A stretch of DNA of 64,000 nucleotides from Gemmatimonadota bacterium (GTDB lineage Bacteria; Gemmatimonadota; Gemmatimonadetes; Longimicrobiales; Gaopeijiaceae), in contig SHZR01000012.1 of NCBI GenBank assembly GCA_009692205.1, forward strand, positions 1 to 64,000. Reading direction: 5' to 3'. Made by a program: the position numbers and the translations under genes. Under the pieces are notes generated by a model that worked only from the letters and a program-made list of their open reading frames with translations, made no database searches and was not told the DNA's origin. The stretch's first letter is position 1; every line of letters begins with the position of its first letter. Positions 44,332-54,331 of this stretch are shown one piece after another.

Positions 44332-45117
44332 ATGTTCGATCGCTTCATGCTCATCGCCGGTCCGTGCGTGCTCGAGAGCGATGCGCTGAACCTCGAGGTC
44401 GCACAGGCGCTCGCCACCTGGTCGCGCGACTTCGGCCTCCCCGCGGTCTTCAAGGCCTCGTTCGACAAGGCCAATCGGGCGCGCATCGATTCGCCTCGAG
44501 GGCCGGGTCTCGACAAAGGCCTCGACCAGCTCGCGCGAGTGAAGGACGAGACCGGGCTGCCGGTGCTCACAGACATCCACGAGCCCGCGCAGGCCGAGGC
44601 GGCGGCTCGCGTCGTCGACGCGCTGCAGATCCCGGCGTTCCTGTGCCGCCAGACCGACCTCCTCGTGGCGGCCGGCAGCACAGGCAAGCCCGTCAACATC
44701 AAGAAAGGACAGTGGATGGCGCCGGAAGAGATGGCAGCTGCGGTAGAGAAGCTCCGGGGCGCGGGTGCGTCCGAGGTAGCCGTAACCGAGCGGGGCACCG
44801 CGTTCGGCTACGGCGACCTGATCGTCGACATGCGCTCGTTTGCGTGCGTGAAGGCCGCGACCCACGCGCCCGTGATCTTCGATGCGACGCACGCGGTGCA
44901 GCGTGCCGGGCGGGCAGGGGGATCGAGCGGGGGAGACCCCGAGCATGTTCCCGCATTGGTGCGCGCCGCGGTCGCGGCCGGCTGCGACGGAATCTTCCTC
45001 GAGACACACCCGCACCCCGCGCGCGCACAGTCCGACGGCTCGAGCATGCTGCCGCTCGCGGCGATGCCGGGGCTGCTCGCCGAGGTCGTCGCGATTCGCG
45101 AGGCGCTCCGCCGATGA
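44332..45117 (+). CDS. kdsA: Kdo-8-phosphate synthase
   Basis: A 261-residue TIM-barrel enzyme that condenses arabinose 5-phosphate with phosphoenolpyruvate. Conserved parts are I-A-G-P-C-V-L-E-S, F-K-A-S-F-D-K-A-N-R, T-D-I-H-E and F-D-A-T-H-A-V-Q. The cysteine of A-G-P-C is the metal-ligand position of the metal-dependent class. Its stop overlaps the kdsC start (ATGA). Confidence 0.95.
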   Translation: MFDRFMLIAGPCVLESDALNLEVAQALATWSRDFGLPAVFKASFDKANRARIDSPRGPGLDKGLDQLARVKDETGLPVLTDIHEPAQAEAAARVVDALQIPAFLCRQTDLLVAAGSTGKPVNIKKGQWMAPEEMAAAVEKLRGAGASEVAVTERGTAFGYGDLIVDMRSFACVKAATHAPVIFDATHAVQRAGRAGGSSGGDPEHVPALVRAAVAAGCDGIFLETHPHPARAQSDGSSMLPLAAMPGLLAEVVAIREALRR

Positions 45118-45680
45118 GCCACGCGTCGGCAGTGATCCCGACCGCGGTCGCCGAGCGCATCAAGCTCGTGATCTTCGACGTGGACGGCGTGCTCACGGAT
45201 GCGGGCATCTACGTCGGCGCCACTGCGTCCGGGGAGGCGGTCGAGCTCAAGAAGTTCGACATCCAGGACGGCATCGGCATGAAGATGCTCATGTGGTCGG
45301 GACTCGAGGTGGCCATCGTCTCGGGCCGCATCTCGCAGGCCACGGAGCTGCGCGCGCGCGAGCTCGGGGTCGAGTGCTTCCAGGAGGCGGACGCGCACAA
45401 GATGCCCGCCGTCGAGTCGCTCTTGGCGCGCTACCACCTCGGTTGGGACGAGGTGGCCATGGTCGGCGACGACATCCCCGACCTCGCCGTGCTCCGCCGC
45501 GTGGGGCTCCCGGCAGTCGTGGCCAACGCCACCGCGCCGGTGCGCGAGATCGCCCTGTGGGAATCGACCAAGCGGGGCGGCAACGGGGCCGTGCGCGAGT
45601 TCTGTGACGCGCTTCTGCTCGCCCAGGGCCGGCTCGGAGAGGCCGTCGAGCGCTACGTGAGGGAGCGGAGCGGGTCGTGA
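45114..45680 (+). CDS. kdsC: Kdo-8-phosphate phosphatase (HAD)
   Basis: A 188-residue HAD-family phosphatase that releases Kdo. The nucleophile and acid are in V-I-F-D-V-D-G-V-L-T-D (first and second Asp), with A-I-V-S-G-R and M-V-G-D-D-I-P-D-L as the other motifs. It overlaps kdsA and kdsD by 4 bases on each side. Confidence 0.95.
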   Translation: MSHASAVIPTAVAERIKLVIFDVDGVLTDAGIYVGATASGEAVELKKFDIQDGIGMKMLMWSGLEVAIVSGRISQATELRARELGVECFQEADAHKMPAVESLLARYHLGWDEVAMVGDDIPDLAVLRRVGLPAVVANATAPVREIALWESTKRGGNGAVREFCDALLLAQGRLGEAVERYVRERSGS

Positions 45681-46672
45681 CACGCGCCGCGGGTCGCGGA
45701 GTGGGCGCCAGCGACGAGGCGCTGCTCGAGGCCGGGCGGCGGGTTCTCGCCATCGAAGCCGCCGCGGTCGAGGCGCTGCAGGGGCGCATCGACGCCGAGT
45801 TCGTGCAGGCGTGCCGCCTCATCGCGGGTGCGGAAGGGCGCGTGGTTGTAAGCGGGCTCGGCAAGAGCGGCCACGTCGCCCGCAAGATCGCCTCGACGCT
45901 CACCTCCACGGGCACGGCGGCGGTCTATCTCCATCCCGTGGAGGCGCTGCACGGCGACCTCGGCATCGTCGGCCGGAGCGACGTGGCGGTCTTCGTGTCC
46001 AAGTCCGGGAACGTGTCCGAGCTCGGGGGCATCCTCGACCATCTGGGCCGCATGTCGGTGCCGATCGTGGCCATCCTGGGCACCCCCGGCGGCGAGCTCG
46101 CACGCCACGCCACCGTGGTGCTCGATGCCTCCGTGGCGGAGGAGGCGTGCCCCATGGACCTCGCGCCTACCGCGTCGACCACCGCCGCGCTCGCCCTCGG
46201 CGACGCGCTCGCCATGGTAGTGCTCCACCTGAAAGGCTTCCGCGAGGCCGATTTCGCGGCCCTCCACCCGGGCGGCGCGTTGGGACGAAAGCTGTCCGTT
46301 CGTGTAGCAGACGTGATGGTTTCCCAGGCCTACCCCTGGCTGGGAGAAGACGCGACCATGAAGGACACGATCGCACCGCTCGCCCACATGCGGGGCACGG
46401 TGGCCGTCGTGGACGCTCGGCGCCGCCTCGTCGGCATCCTGACGGCGGGGGATCTCACCCGCCTGATGGAGCGCGAGACGGACTTCCTCTCCATCCCCGT
46501 TGCCGACGTGATGACACGCGAACCGAAGAGCGCCACGCCCGAAGAGCTCGGCTCCGCGGCTGCCAGCCGTATGGAGGCCCACGGCATCATGGCCCTCCCC
46601 GTGGTGGGAGAGGACGGCCGGATCGTAGGCCTGGTTCACCTGCACGATCTCATGCGTTCGGGAGCCTTGTAG
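45677..46672 (+). CDS. kdsD: Arabinose-5-phosphate isomerase (SIS plus two CBS)
   Basis: A 331-residue isomerase that makes arabinose 5-phosphate from ribulose 5-phosphate, the first Kdo step. The SIS domain (about 35-170) has V-S-G-L-G-K-S-G-H-V-A-R-K-I and S-K-S-G-N-V-S-E-L; two CBS domains follow (about 210-265 and 275-331). A glutamate and histidine typical of the active site are in P-V-E-A-L-H-G-D-L. GTG start overlapping kdsC. All four Kdo genes are thus together. Confidence 0.94.
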   Translation: MTRAAGRGVGASDEALLEAGRRVLAIEAAAVEALQGRIDAEFVQACRLIAGAEGRVVVSGLGKSGHVARKIASTLTSTGTAAVYLHPVEALHGDLGIVGRSDVAVFVSKSGNVSELGGILDHLGRMSVPIVAILGTPGGELARHATVVLDASVAEEACPMDLAPTASTTAALALGDALAMVVLHLKGFREADFAALHPGGALGRKLSVRVADVMVSQAYPWLGEDATMKDTIAPLAHMRGTVAVVDARRRLVGILTAGDLTRLMERETDFLSIPVADVMTREPKSATPEELGSAAASRMEAHGIMALPVVGEDGRIVGLVHLHDLMRSGAL

Positions 46673-46674
46673 GC

Positions 46675-47217
46675 ATGAGACCTCCTCGCCGTCTCCTCGC
46701 CGCCACCCTCGCCGCGCTCGCCCTCGGTGCCTGCGAGGAAGAGCAGATCGCCGTGGCGGCGAACGAATTCATGCAGGGCATCGACGCTCCGGTCGTCTTC
46801 GGCATGGTGAGCTACCTCACGGCCAACGGCGTCCGCGAGGGGCGCGTACAAGCCGACACGGCGTTCACGTTCGCGGACTCGACCAAGGTCGACCTCCGCG
46901 TCATGGTCGTCACGTTCTACGACGAGTCGGGCCGGGAGCGCGCCACCGTGCGCGGACGCACCGGGGAGTGGAATCAGGATACGGACCGTATGGTGGCGCG
47001 CGGGGACGTCGATCTCCTCGTCCACACCGACTCGAGCACGCTCCGGAGCCAGGAGATCTACTACGATCCCGACTCCGACCGCATCTGGAGCGATTCGGCC
47101 ACGGTGCGCACGCTCGCCAACGGGACGGTCACGAGGGGCTCGGCGTTCGAGTCCGACATCGAGTTCACCAACGTGAGGATCCTGAACGTCCGCGGTGACG
47201 CGGGACGGATCTTCTAG
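46675..47217 (+). CDS. lptC: LptC-like LPS transport protein
   Basis: A 180-residue protein with a lipoprotein-type signal (hydrophobic 5-17, A-L-G-A-C) and a beta-rich LptC/YrbK domain. It has V-V-T-F-Y-D-E-S-G-R-E-R-A-T-V-R-G-R-T-G and V-D-L-L-V-H-T-D-S-S-T-L-R-S-Q-E-I-Y-Y-D, the pattern in which LptC and LptA share a beta-jellyroll. LptC hands LPS from the LptBFG transporter to LptA. The visible cysteine anchor differs from the single N-terminal helix of E. coli LptC. The ATG is 2 bases after kdsD. Confidence 0.86.
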   Translation: MRPPRRLLAATLAALALGACEEEQIAVAANEFMQGIDAPVVFGMVSYLTANGVREGRVQADTAFTFADSTKVDLRVMVVTFYDESGRERATVRGRTGEWNQDTDRMVARGDVDLLVHTDSSTLRSQEIYYDPDSDRIWSDSATVRTLANGTVTRGSAFESDIEFTNVRILNVRGDAGRIF

Positions 47218-47222
47218 TTCCC

Positions 47223-48767
47223 ATGCTCCCCTCGCCCTCGGGCCTCCGCCGACTCCTCCTCGGCGCCGCCGCGGCGTTCGGACTGCCGCTGTGGGCAACA
47301 GGGGCCGCGGCGCAGGAAGGGTGCGACTACGTCGCCCCCGGCAACGACGTCATGAACTCGCAGACCCTGCCGGGCGGCGACCGGGTCACGTACTTCACCA
47401 ACCCGCACTTCCTCTGCGACGATGGTGTGGAGATCTGGGCCGACTCGGCGGTCGCGTACACCGCCCAGGGGATGTCGCAGCTCATCGGCTCGGTCCGCTA
47501 TCGGGACCAGGCGCGGGAGCTCCGGTCCGACCAGGCGCGCTACTTCTCCGACGTCGGCCGGCTGCAGGCCCAGGGCCACCTGCACGTGACGAACTCCGAG
47601 GACGGCTCGGGAATCGAGAACGGCGATCTCGTCTACCTGCGCGAAACCGATCGTCGCGAGGTCGAGGATATGACGGTCACGACCGGGAGGGACGGGCTGC
47701 GCCCCCGCGCGCTGGTGCGGCCGGCCCCCTCCGACTCGGCTGCTGTGGACGCCGAGCCGCCCTCGCCCTACACGGTGGTGGCAGACCGCATCGTGCTCCG
47801 CGGCGCTGGCTACTTCAACGCCACCGGCACCGTGGAGATCGAGCGCGACTCACTGTTCGCGTTCGCCGACAGCGCCGAATACGAGGAGGCCTCGGACGGG
47901 CTCATCCTCGTGGGCTCCGCGCGCGTCGAGAGCGCCTCCTACGACCTCGTCGGCCGCACCATCACGCTCGGCACGTCCGAAGGCGGCACGACCGAGATCC
48001 GAGCGCTCAGGGACGCCGTCCTGACCGGCGAGGACCTGAGCCTCACGGCGCCTCAGATCGTGCTGCACGTCGCGGACGGTTCGGTCGAGCGCCTCGTCGC
48101 GGTGCCACTCGCCGAGCTGGGCGCCCCCGACGCCGACAGCGCCGACACTGCCCGCCCGATGGCGAACGCGCAGGGCTTCGAACTCACCGCGGACTCGCTC
48201 GAGCTCACGGCACCCGCCGAGGTCGTCGAGCGGATCGTGGCGGCGGGGCAGGCGAGGAGCGTCTCGCACGCGCGCGACTCGCTCAACGTCGAGGGCCTCC
48301 CTGAGATCGCCCGCTTCGACTGGCTCGAGGGCGATACGATCGTGGTGACCCTCCGGCCGGTCTCCGACAGCGCGCAGGTCGCCGCCGACTCTACCGCCGG
48401 CGGCAACTACGAAGTCGAGCGCATCGTCGCCCGGGTGGGGGCTCGCAGCCTCTACAGGATGCCGCCGGAGGATTCGACCGCCGTGGTAGGCGTGGACGCG
48501 CCGGCGCTGCACTACGTCATGGGCGACGAAATCACGATCGTCATGAACCAAGGGGAGGTGGAGGTGATGGAGGTCGTAGGACAGACCCGGGGCGTGCACC
48601 TCGAGCCTCTCCGCCCGGGGGGCTCTCCGCCCGACACGCTGGTCGCAGCGAGCGACACCGCGGCGGTCACGATGAACGACGTGCGTCGACCCGCGCGCAT
48701 TCCCACCACCCCGCTACCCGCGGGTACCGCACCCGCCCGAGGAGCCAAGCCGTGGACACGACCCTGA
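47223..48767 (+). CDS. lptA: Extended LptA/OstA-like periplasmic LPS-transport protein
   Basis: A 514-residue exported protein (signal peptide 1-31, ending G-A-A-A-Q). It carries OstA-type beta repeats: [45 protein letters not shown] and L-T-A-D-S-L-E-L, spread over most of the length. It is about three times as long as E. coli LptA, so it may span the periplasm as a monomer. The C-terminal 60 residues are Pro/Thr-rich. It overlaps lptB by 16 bases. Confidence 0.8.
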   Translation: MLPSPSGLRRLLLGAAAAFGLPLWATGAAAQEGCDYVAPGNDVMNSQTLPGGDRVTYFTNPHFLCDDGVEIWADSAVAYTAQGMSQLIGSVRYRDQARELRSDQARYFSDVGRLQAQGHLHVTNSEDGSGIENGDLVYLRETDRREVEDMTVTTGRDGLRPRALVRPAPSDSAAVDAEPPSPYTVVADRIVLRGAGYFNATGTVEIERDSLFAFADSAEYEEASDGLILVGSARVESASYDLVGRTITLGTSEGGTTEIRALRDAVLTGEDLSLTAPQIVLHVADGSVERLVAVPLAELGAPDADSADTARPMANAQGFELTADSLELTAPAEVVERIVAAGQARSVSHARDSLNVEGLPEIARFDWLEGDTIVVTLRPVSDSAQVAADSTAGGNYEVERIVARVGARSLYRMPPEDSTAVVGVDAPALHYVMGDEITIVMNQGEVEVMEVVGQTRGVHLEPLRPGGSPPDTLVAASDTAAVTMNDVRRPARIPTTPLPAGTAPARGAKPWTRP

Positions 48768-49570
48768 ACGCCGACTCGCCGCCGACCAGCCGCCTGTGGG
48801 CCGAGGGGCTCACGAAGTCCTACCGCGGCCGCAACGTCGTGAACCAGGTGGACATCGAGGTCCGCCAGGGTGAGATCGTGGGGCTGCTCGGGCCCAATGG
48901 CGCCGGGAAGACGACCACGTTCTACATGATCGTCGGGCTGATCCCGCCGGGAGCCGGTACCGTCCACCTCGACGACGAGGACCTCACGCGCACGCCGATG
49001 TACATGCGTGCTCGGAAGGGCCTCGGTTACCTCGCGCAAGAGCCGTCGGTCTTCCGGAAGCTCACGGTCGAGGAGAACGTGCTCGCGATCCTCGAAACGA
49101 TGGGACTCTCCAGGGATGAGCAGAGCCAGCGACTCGAGCACCTACTCGGCGAGCTCGGGCTCTCGTCGCTCCGGAAGAACAAGGCCTATTCGCTCTCCGG
49201 CGGCGAGCGCCGCCGGCTCGAGATCACCCGCGCGCTCGTGCAGCGACCCAAGTTCATGCTGCTCGACGAGCCCTTCGCCGGCATCGACCCGATCGCGGTC
49301 AACGACATCCAAACCATCGTGAAAGGCCTGAAGGGCCGCGGAATCGGGGTCATCATCACGGACCATAGCGTCGAGCAGACGCTGGAGATCGTCGACCGTG
49401 CCTACATCATGTACGAGGGGGGCATCAAGGTCACGGGAAGCGTGTCGGAACTCGTCTGGAACGACGAAGTCGCCGAGATTTACCTGGGGCCCACGTTGAC
49501 CGCCCGCATGCGGAAGCGCTTCGAGCAGCCCGAGCCCGTGGTACAGGCGCTCGGGCTACCGAGTGGGTGA
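48752..49570 (+). CDS. lptB: LPS export ABC transporter ATPase
   Basis: A 272-residue ATPase that powers LPS extraction. Walker A is G-P-N-G-A-G-K-T-T, the signature is [10 protein letters not shown], Walker B is [13 protein letters not shown], and the switch His is in I-T-D-H. These fit LptB closely. The C-terminal 30 residues are an extra tail. GTG start inside the end of lptA. LptF and LptG are not in the window. Confidence 0.94.
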   Translation: MDTTLNADSPPTSRLWAEGLTKSYRGRNVVNQVDIEVRQGEIVGLLGPNGAGKTTTFYMIVGLIPPGAGTVHLDDEDLTRTPMYMRARKGLGYLAQEPSVFRKLTVEENVLAILETMGLSRDEQSQRLEHLLGELGLSSLRKNKAYSLSGGERRRLEITRALVQRPKFMLLDEPFAGIDPIAVNDIQTIVKGLKGRGIGVIITDHSVEQTLEIVDRAYIMYEGGIKVTGSVSELVWNDEVAEIYLGPTLTARMRKRFEQPEPVVQALGLPSG

Positions 49571-49608
49571 CGAGCGGTTGACCGCCGGGCCCTGGTGAAC
49601 GAGGCCAG

Positions 49609-51114
49609 ATGAGTCAATTCAGCCAAAAGCTCTACCAGAGCACTCAGCTCCGTCAGGAGATGCGGATCAACCCACGCCTGTATCAGGCGATGGAGTTGCT
49701 CTACATGCCCCTGCTCGACCTCGAGCAGCACCTCAAGCAGGCGCTCGACGAGAACCCGTTCCTCGAGATGACCGAGGCGGAGACCGAGCAGGAGGTCGAG
49801 CTCAAGGAGGACACGAAGGACGAGCCCCTCGGAGACGAAGTCGACTGGGAGGAGATCCTCCTCGATGGCTTCGACGTGGGGGGACGCCGCCAGCAGTACG
49901 AGCACAAGCAGCACTTCGAGGCGACGCCGGTCGAGACGCGCGACTTGCACGATCACCTCTACGACCAGCTGAGACTGCTCTCCATGCCGGAGCGGGAGAT
50001 CCGACTCGGCGAGGAGATCATCGGCGACATCGACGACGACGGCATGCTCGCCTGCGAGCTCGACGAGGCGGTGCGCGGCGTCAACGAGTGGCTCGCCGAG
50101 GTGCGACCCACGGCCGTCGCCAACGCCGAGCAGATCTGGGACGAAGACGAGCGCGCTCAGGAACTTGCCGAGATCGAGGAGCTCTTCCAGCCGTACACGG
50201 TGGTCGAGGCGGAGCGCATGCTGAAGGTGATCCAGTTGCTGGATCCCCCGGGCGTGGGTGCCCGCGACGTGCGCGAGTCGATTCTGCTCCAGCTCACCCA
50301 GCAGGGCGACGCGGACAGCGTCGCGTACCGCATCGTCAACGAGCACTTCGAGTCGCTGTCCAATCACCGCTGGAACGACATCGCGCGCGCTCTCGGCCTC
50401 TCGACCAAGGAGGTCCAGGACGCTGCGGACGCGATCAGCCACCTCGATCCGAAGCCCGGTCTGAAGTACGCGGTCGACCCCGAGCAGTACGTCATCCCGG
50501 ACCTCATCGTCGAGAAGATCGACGGCGAGTACCTGGTCTTCGCCAACGACACCAGCCTGCCGCGCTTGAGGATCTCGCAGTCCTACAAGGACGTCGCGCG
50601 CGACAAGAAGCAGTTCACGGGGGAGAACAAGGAGTTCATCGCGAGCAAGCTGAACTCGGCGAACTGGATGATCCAAGCGATCGAACAGCGGCGCCAGACG
50701 ATGCTCAAGGTGATGAACTTCATCGTGGACCGTCAGCGGGAGTTCTTCGAGCGCGGCGTGCAGTACCTGAGGCCGCTCACGCTCCGCGAAGTCGCCGACC
50801 ACATCCAGATGCACGAGTCGACCGTGTCGCGCGTGACGAACAAGAAGTTCGTACAGACGCCTCGCGGCGTGTTTCCGCTCAAGTACTTCTTCTCGAGCGG
50901 CCTCCAGACGGTCAGCGGCGAGGATTTGTCTGCGCGAGCCGTGCGCGACAAGATTAAAGGCATGGTCGACGAAGAGGATGCCATGAAGCCGCTCACCGAT
51001 CAGGCGATCGTGGCGATGCTCAAGGCCGACGGCGTGAGAATCGCGCGGCGGACCGTGGCGAAGTACCGGGACCAGATGGGGATCATGCCGGCACGCATGC
51101 GGAAGAGAGTCTGA
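49609..51114 (+). CDS. rpoN: RNA polymerase sigma-54 factor
   Basis: A 501-residue sigma factor for activator-dependent promoters. The Gln/Leu-rich activator region I is at 1-50, an acidic region II at about 55-110, the core-binding region at about 120-300, and the helix-turn-helix near E-V-A-D-H-I-Q-M-H-E-S-T-V-S-R-V. The RpoN box A-R-R-T-V-A-K-Y-R is at 479-487. It lies after lptB, as in many proteobacteria. Confidence 0.96.
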   Translation: MSQFSQKLYQSTQLRQEMRINPRLYQAMELLYMPLLDLEQHLKQALDENPFLEMTEAETEQEVELKEDTKDEPLGDEVDWEEILLDGFDVGGRRQQYEHKQHFEATPVETRDLHDHLYDQLRLLSMPEREIRLGEEIIGDIDDDGMLACELDEAVRGVNEWLAEVRPTAVANAEQIWDEDERAQELAEIEELFQPYTVVEAERMLKVIQLLDPPGVGARDVRESILLQLTQQGDADSVAYRIVNEHFESLSNHRWNDIARALGLSTKEVQDAADAISHLDPKPGLKYAVDPEQYVIPDLIVEKIDGEYLVFANDTSLPRLRISQSYKDVARDKKQFTGENKEFIASKLNSANWMIQAIEQRRQTMLKVMNFIVDRQREFFERGVQYLRPLTLREVADHIQMHESTVSRVTNKKFVQTPRGVFPLKYFFSSGLQTVSGEDLSARAVRDKIKGMVDEEDAMKPLTDQAIVAMLKADGVRIARRTVAKYRDQMGIMPARMRKRV

Positions 51115-51116
51115 CC

Positions 51117-52070
51117 TTGCCCGCGAGCGCGCGCAGCGACTTCGCGGTGATCGTGCCGGCCTTCAATGAGGCCCCGGTGATGCACGACCTCGTGCGCGAG
51201 CTGCGCGCGGCATTCGAGCGCCACGGTCTCGACGGGGACGTGATCCTCGTCGACGACGGCTCGACCGACGGGACGGGCGACGTCGCGGAGAAGGCGGCGA
51301 ACGGGTGGAGTCGCTTCCGCGTGATCCGGCACCGGACGAACCGCGGCAAGACCGAGGCGATGGTCACCGCGGCCGACGCGACCGAGCGCGGCACCCTCGT
51401 GCTCTTCGACGCGGATCTCCAGCACTCGCCCGACGACATCCCGCGCTTTCTCGACAAGCTCGCCGAGGGGTGGGACATCGTCGCTGGGCGCAAAGTCGGC
51501 AGCTACGACAAGCGGGTCGTGTCCTCGCTCTACAACCGGCTCTCCCGCACGATCTTCGACGTTCCGGTCTCCGACCTCAACTCGATGAAGGCGTTCCGGC
51601 GCACCGTGCTCGACGGACTCCTGCTGCGCCACGACTGGCACCGCTTCTTCGTCGTGCTCGCGCACGCGCGTGGGGCGAGCGTGGCCGAGATCGACGTGGA
51701 GCTCCACCCCCGACGGGCAGGCGAGTCCAAGTTCCGCGGGCCGTTCCGCATCCTGGTCGGGCTCGTGGACCTCGTGTCGGTGTGGTTCCTGCTGCTCTTC
51801 TCGCGCAAGCCGCTGCTCCTGTTCGGCGGCACCGGGCTGGCGCTCGCGGCGCTCGGCGTGCTGGTCGCCTTCGTGACCATCTACCTGCGCTTCGTCCACC
51901 CCATGATCGGGTTCGACCCCTACATCCCACCGATGGGGTACCGGCCGCTGCTCTATCTCGTGATGCTCCTCGAGACGCTCGGCTTCCTGCTGCTCGGATT
52001 CGGGCTCGTGTCGGAGCAGGTGGCCGAGGTGCGCGACGAGCTGGAAGCGATCCGCAAGCAGGGCCGGTAG
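51117..52070 (+). CDS. GT2 glycosyltransferase, DPM1-like, with C-terminal membrane segments
   Basis: A 317-residue glycosyltransferase. The GT-A domain (8-230) has V-I-V-P-A-F-N-E-A, V-D-D-G-S-T-D-G-T and the metal motif D-A-D-L-Q; two membrane helices follow at about 235-265 and 275-300. Such proteins load a sugar onto undecaprenyl phosphate. TTG start 3 bases after rpoN; no better start exists before the first strand. It opens the surface-glycan run. The sugar donor is unknown. Confidence 0.85.
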   Translation: MPASARSDFAVIVPAFNEAPVMHDLVRELRAAFERHGLDGDVILVDDGSTDGTGDVAEKAANGWSRFRVIRHRTNRGKTEAMVTAADATERGTLVLFDADLQHSPDDIPRFLDKLAEGWDIVAGRKVGSYDKRVVSSLYNRLSRTIFDVPVSDLNSMKAFRRTVLDGLLLRHDWHRFFVVLAHARGASVAEIDVELHPRRAGESKFRGPFRILVGLVDLVSVWFLLLFSRKPLLLFGGTGLALAALGVLVAFVTIYLRFVHPMIGFDPYIPPMGYRPLLYLVMLLETLGFLLLGFGLVSEQVAEVRDELEAIRKQGR

Positions 52071-52073
52071 CGC

Positions 52074-53216
52074 GTGGCCCGTCGCGTGTTGGTCGTCGTC
52101 GGGACCCGACCGGAGGCGATCAAGATGGCGCCGGTCGTCACCGCGCTCGCGCGCTACGCGCCGGAGATCGAGACGCGTGTGGCGCTCACCGGCCAGCACA
52201 CCACGCTGGTCGATCAGGTACTCGACGTGTTCCATCTCCAGCCCGACTACGACCTCGACGTCATGCAGGAGGGGCAGTCCGTGTCCGACGTCGTGGAGCG
52301 CACGCTCCACCGGCTGGTGCCGGTGCTGCGGGAGTGCCGGCCCGACGTGGTGCTCGTGGAGGGAGATACGGCCACCGTGTTCGCCGCGTCGCTCGCCGCC
52401 TACTTCGAGCGCGTGCGCGTCGCCCATGTGGAGGCCGGGCTCCGCACAGCCGACAAGTGGGCGCCGTTCCCTGAAGAGATGTTCCGGCGCCTCACCGACG
52501 TCGTGGCTGACTTCCACTTCGCGCCTACGCGGAGGGCCGCGGATGCCCTCCGCGCCGAAGGTGTCCCCGCGAAGCACGTCTACCTGACCGGCAACACCGT
52601 CGTCGACGCGCTGCTCTCCGTGGCGGGGCGCGAGCGGCACGTCACGGACCACGCTCTGCGCTCGGTGCTCGACGACGCGGGCTCCCGCCTGGTCCTGCTC
52701 ACCGCGCACCGCCGCGAGACGTTCGGCGCACCGCTGCGGCAGGTCCTCGGCGCCGTGCGGGCGCTCGCCGACCGCATGCCGGACGTGCGCATCGTGTACC
52801 CCGTGCATCCGAACCCCAACGTGGTGGAGCCGGCCACCGAGATGCTGTCGGACCATCCGCGCATCCACCTCACCGCGCCGCTCGACTACCTCGACCTGGT
52901 GACGGCGCTCGAGCACGCGAGCCTCGTCCTGACCGACTCGGGCGGCATCCAGGAGGAAGCACCGACCTTCGGCACGCCCGTGCTCGTGCTCCGCGAGGTC
53001 ACCGAGCGGCCCGAGGCCGTCGAGGCCGGCGTCGCGGAGGTGGTCGGCACGGACGCGCGGACGATCGTCGAGCGGGCCGTCGCCGCCCTAGGGCGCCCCG
53101 TGCGCGGCCCCGTGGCCAATCCGTTCGGCGACGGCAGGGCGGGGGAGCGCATCGCGGATATTCTAGCCGCGGACCTGACCGGGCGCCCTCGGGAGACCGA
53201 GGACTGGAAGCCGTGA
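52074..53216 (+). CDS. wecB: UDP-N-acetylglucosamine 2-epimerase
   Basis: A 380-residue GT-B fold enzyme that makes UDP-ManNAc, a precursor of surface polysaccharides. Markers are V-V-V-G-T-R-P-E-A-I-K-M-A-P-V, T-G-Q-H, V-E-G-D-T-A-T-V, H-V-E-A-G-L-R-T and T-D-S-G-G-I-Q-E-E-A. It starts at GTG 3 bases after the previous gene and overlaps the next by 4 bases. No UDP-ManNAc dehydrogenase is next to it. Confidence 0.93.
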   Translation: MARRVLVVVGTRPEAIKMAPVVTALARYAPEIETRVALTGQHTTLVDQVLDVFHLQPDYDLDVMQEGQSVSDVVERTLHRLVPVLRECRPDVVLVEGDTATVFAASLAAYFERVRVAHVEAGLRTADKWAPFPEEMFRRLTDVVADFHFAPTRRAADALRAEGVPAKHVYLTGNTVVDALLSVAGRERHVTDHALRSVLDDAGSRLVLLTAHRRETFGAPLRQVLGAVRALADRMPDVRIVYPVHPNPNVVEPATEMLSDHPRIHLTAPLDYLDLVTALEHASLVLTDSGGIQEEAPTFGTPVLVLREVTERPEAVEAGVAEVVGTDARTIVERAVAALGRPVRGPVANPFGDGRAGERIADILAADLTGRPRETEDWKP

Positions 53217-54331
53217 GGATCCTGATGCACTGCGTCTACTTCCCACCGGAGGTGGGGGGGCTCGAGAGCCACATCTTCTTCCTCTGCCGCGGGCTCGTCG
53301 CGCGCGGCCACCAGGTGGAAGTCGTGACGTCGCACTCTCTGCCTGGTCTTCCGAGCGAGGAAGTGATGGAGGGCGTGAGGGTCCTGCGCACGTGGATGCC
53401 CGCGCGCAACACGGTGGGCTGGGCGGCACACGCGTTCGCGTCGATGCCACGCTTCAGCGCGCTGGCCCAAAGGGCAGACGTCCTGCATGCCCAGGACATC
53501 GCGGGCGTGCCTCCGTGTATGCTCGCGAGCCGTGTGCGGAGCGTGCCGTTCGTGACCACGTGGCACACGAGCCATTTCCTCAAGCGCGCGGGGTCACCCT
53601 TCTGGCGTCCCGTCTTTCGTCGATATCTCGAGGCCGCCGACCACAACCTGGCCGCAAGCCGAGAGATCGCCGCGGTGGCCGAGTCCCTCGCGCCCGGGGT
53701 GCGCGTCGAGGCTCTGACGAACGGCGTCGAGACGACGGTCTTCACGCGCGTGGCGCCCACGCTGCCCGCGCCGCCCGCCGGGCGCCGAAGGCTCGTCGTG
53801 CCCCGCCGCCTCTTCCCGAAGAACGGCGTCGAGTACTTCGTCCGGGCCATGCCTGAGATCGTGCGGAAGATCGATGCCGAGGCCGTCGTGATCGGAGACG
53901 GGCCCGAACGCCTGGCGCTCGAGAAGCTCGCAGGCGAGCTCGGGGTGGCGGAGCGCGTGACGTTCCTGGGATCCCGGCCGCACGCGGACATGCCGGGGCT
54001 GCTCTCCGGGGCCGACCTCGCGGTCTTCCCCTCGCTGATGGAGGCGACCTCGGTCGCCGCCCTCGAGTGCATGGCGTGCGAGTTGCCGGTCGCGGCCTCC
54101 CGAGTGGGCGGGCTCCCCGAGATCGTGAACGAGCGCGTGGGTGCGCTCTTCGAGCCGGCCGACCCCGCCTCGCTCGCTCGCGCCGTCGTGGCGCTGCTCG
54201 AGGGTGGCCGCCTGCGCGAGCTCGGTAGCGCCGCGCGCCGGAGCGTCGTCGAGCACTGGAGCAACGATCGCCTCGTCGACCGCCACGTGGCGATCTATGA
54301 GGACGTGATCGCGCGGCGGAAGGCGGCCTGA
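53213..54331 (+). CDS. GT4 family glycosyltransferase
   Basis: A 372-residue GT-B retaining glycosyltransferase. The N-terminal half starts Y-F-P-P-E-V-G-G-L-E-S-H. The C-terminal half has G-D-G-P-E-R-L-A-L-E-K, V-T-F-L-G-S-R-P-H-A-D-M and the E-x7-E-like donor site around F-P-S-L-M-E-A-T-S-V-A-A-L-E-C-M-A. Donor and acceptor are not predictable. GTG start overlapping wecB; its stop overlaps the ATG of the next gene. Confidence 0.88.
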   Translation: MRILMHCVYFPPEVGGLESHIFFLCRGLVARGHQVEVVTSHSLPGLPSEEVMEGVRVLRTWMPARNTVGWAAHAFASMPRFSALAQRADVLHAQDIAGVPPCMLASRVRSVPFVTTWHTSHFLKRAGSPFWRPVFRRYLEAADHNLAASREIAAVAESLAPGVRVEALTNGVETTVFTRVAPTLPAPPAGRRRLVVPRRLFPKNGVEYFVRAMPEIVRKIDAEAVVIGDGPERLALEKLAGELGVAERVTFLGSRPHADMPGLLSGADLAVFPSLMEATSVAALECMACELPVAASRVGGLPEIVNERVGALFEPADPASLARAVVALLEGGRLRELGSAARRSVVEHWSNDRLVDRHVAIYEDVIARRKAA

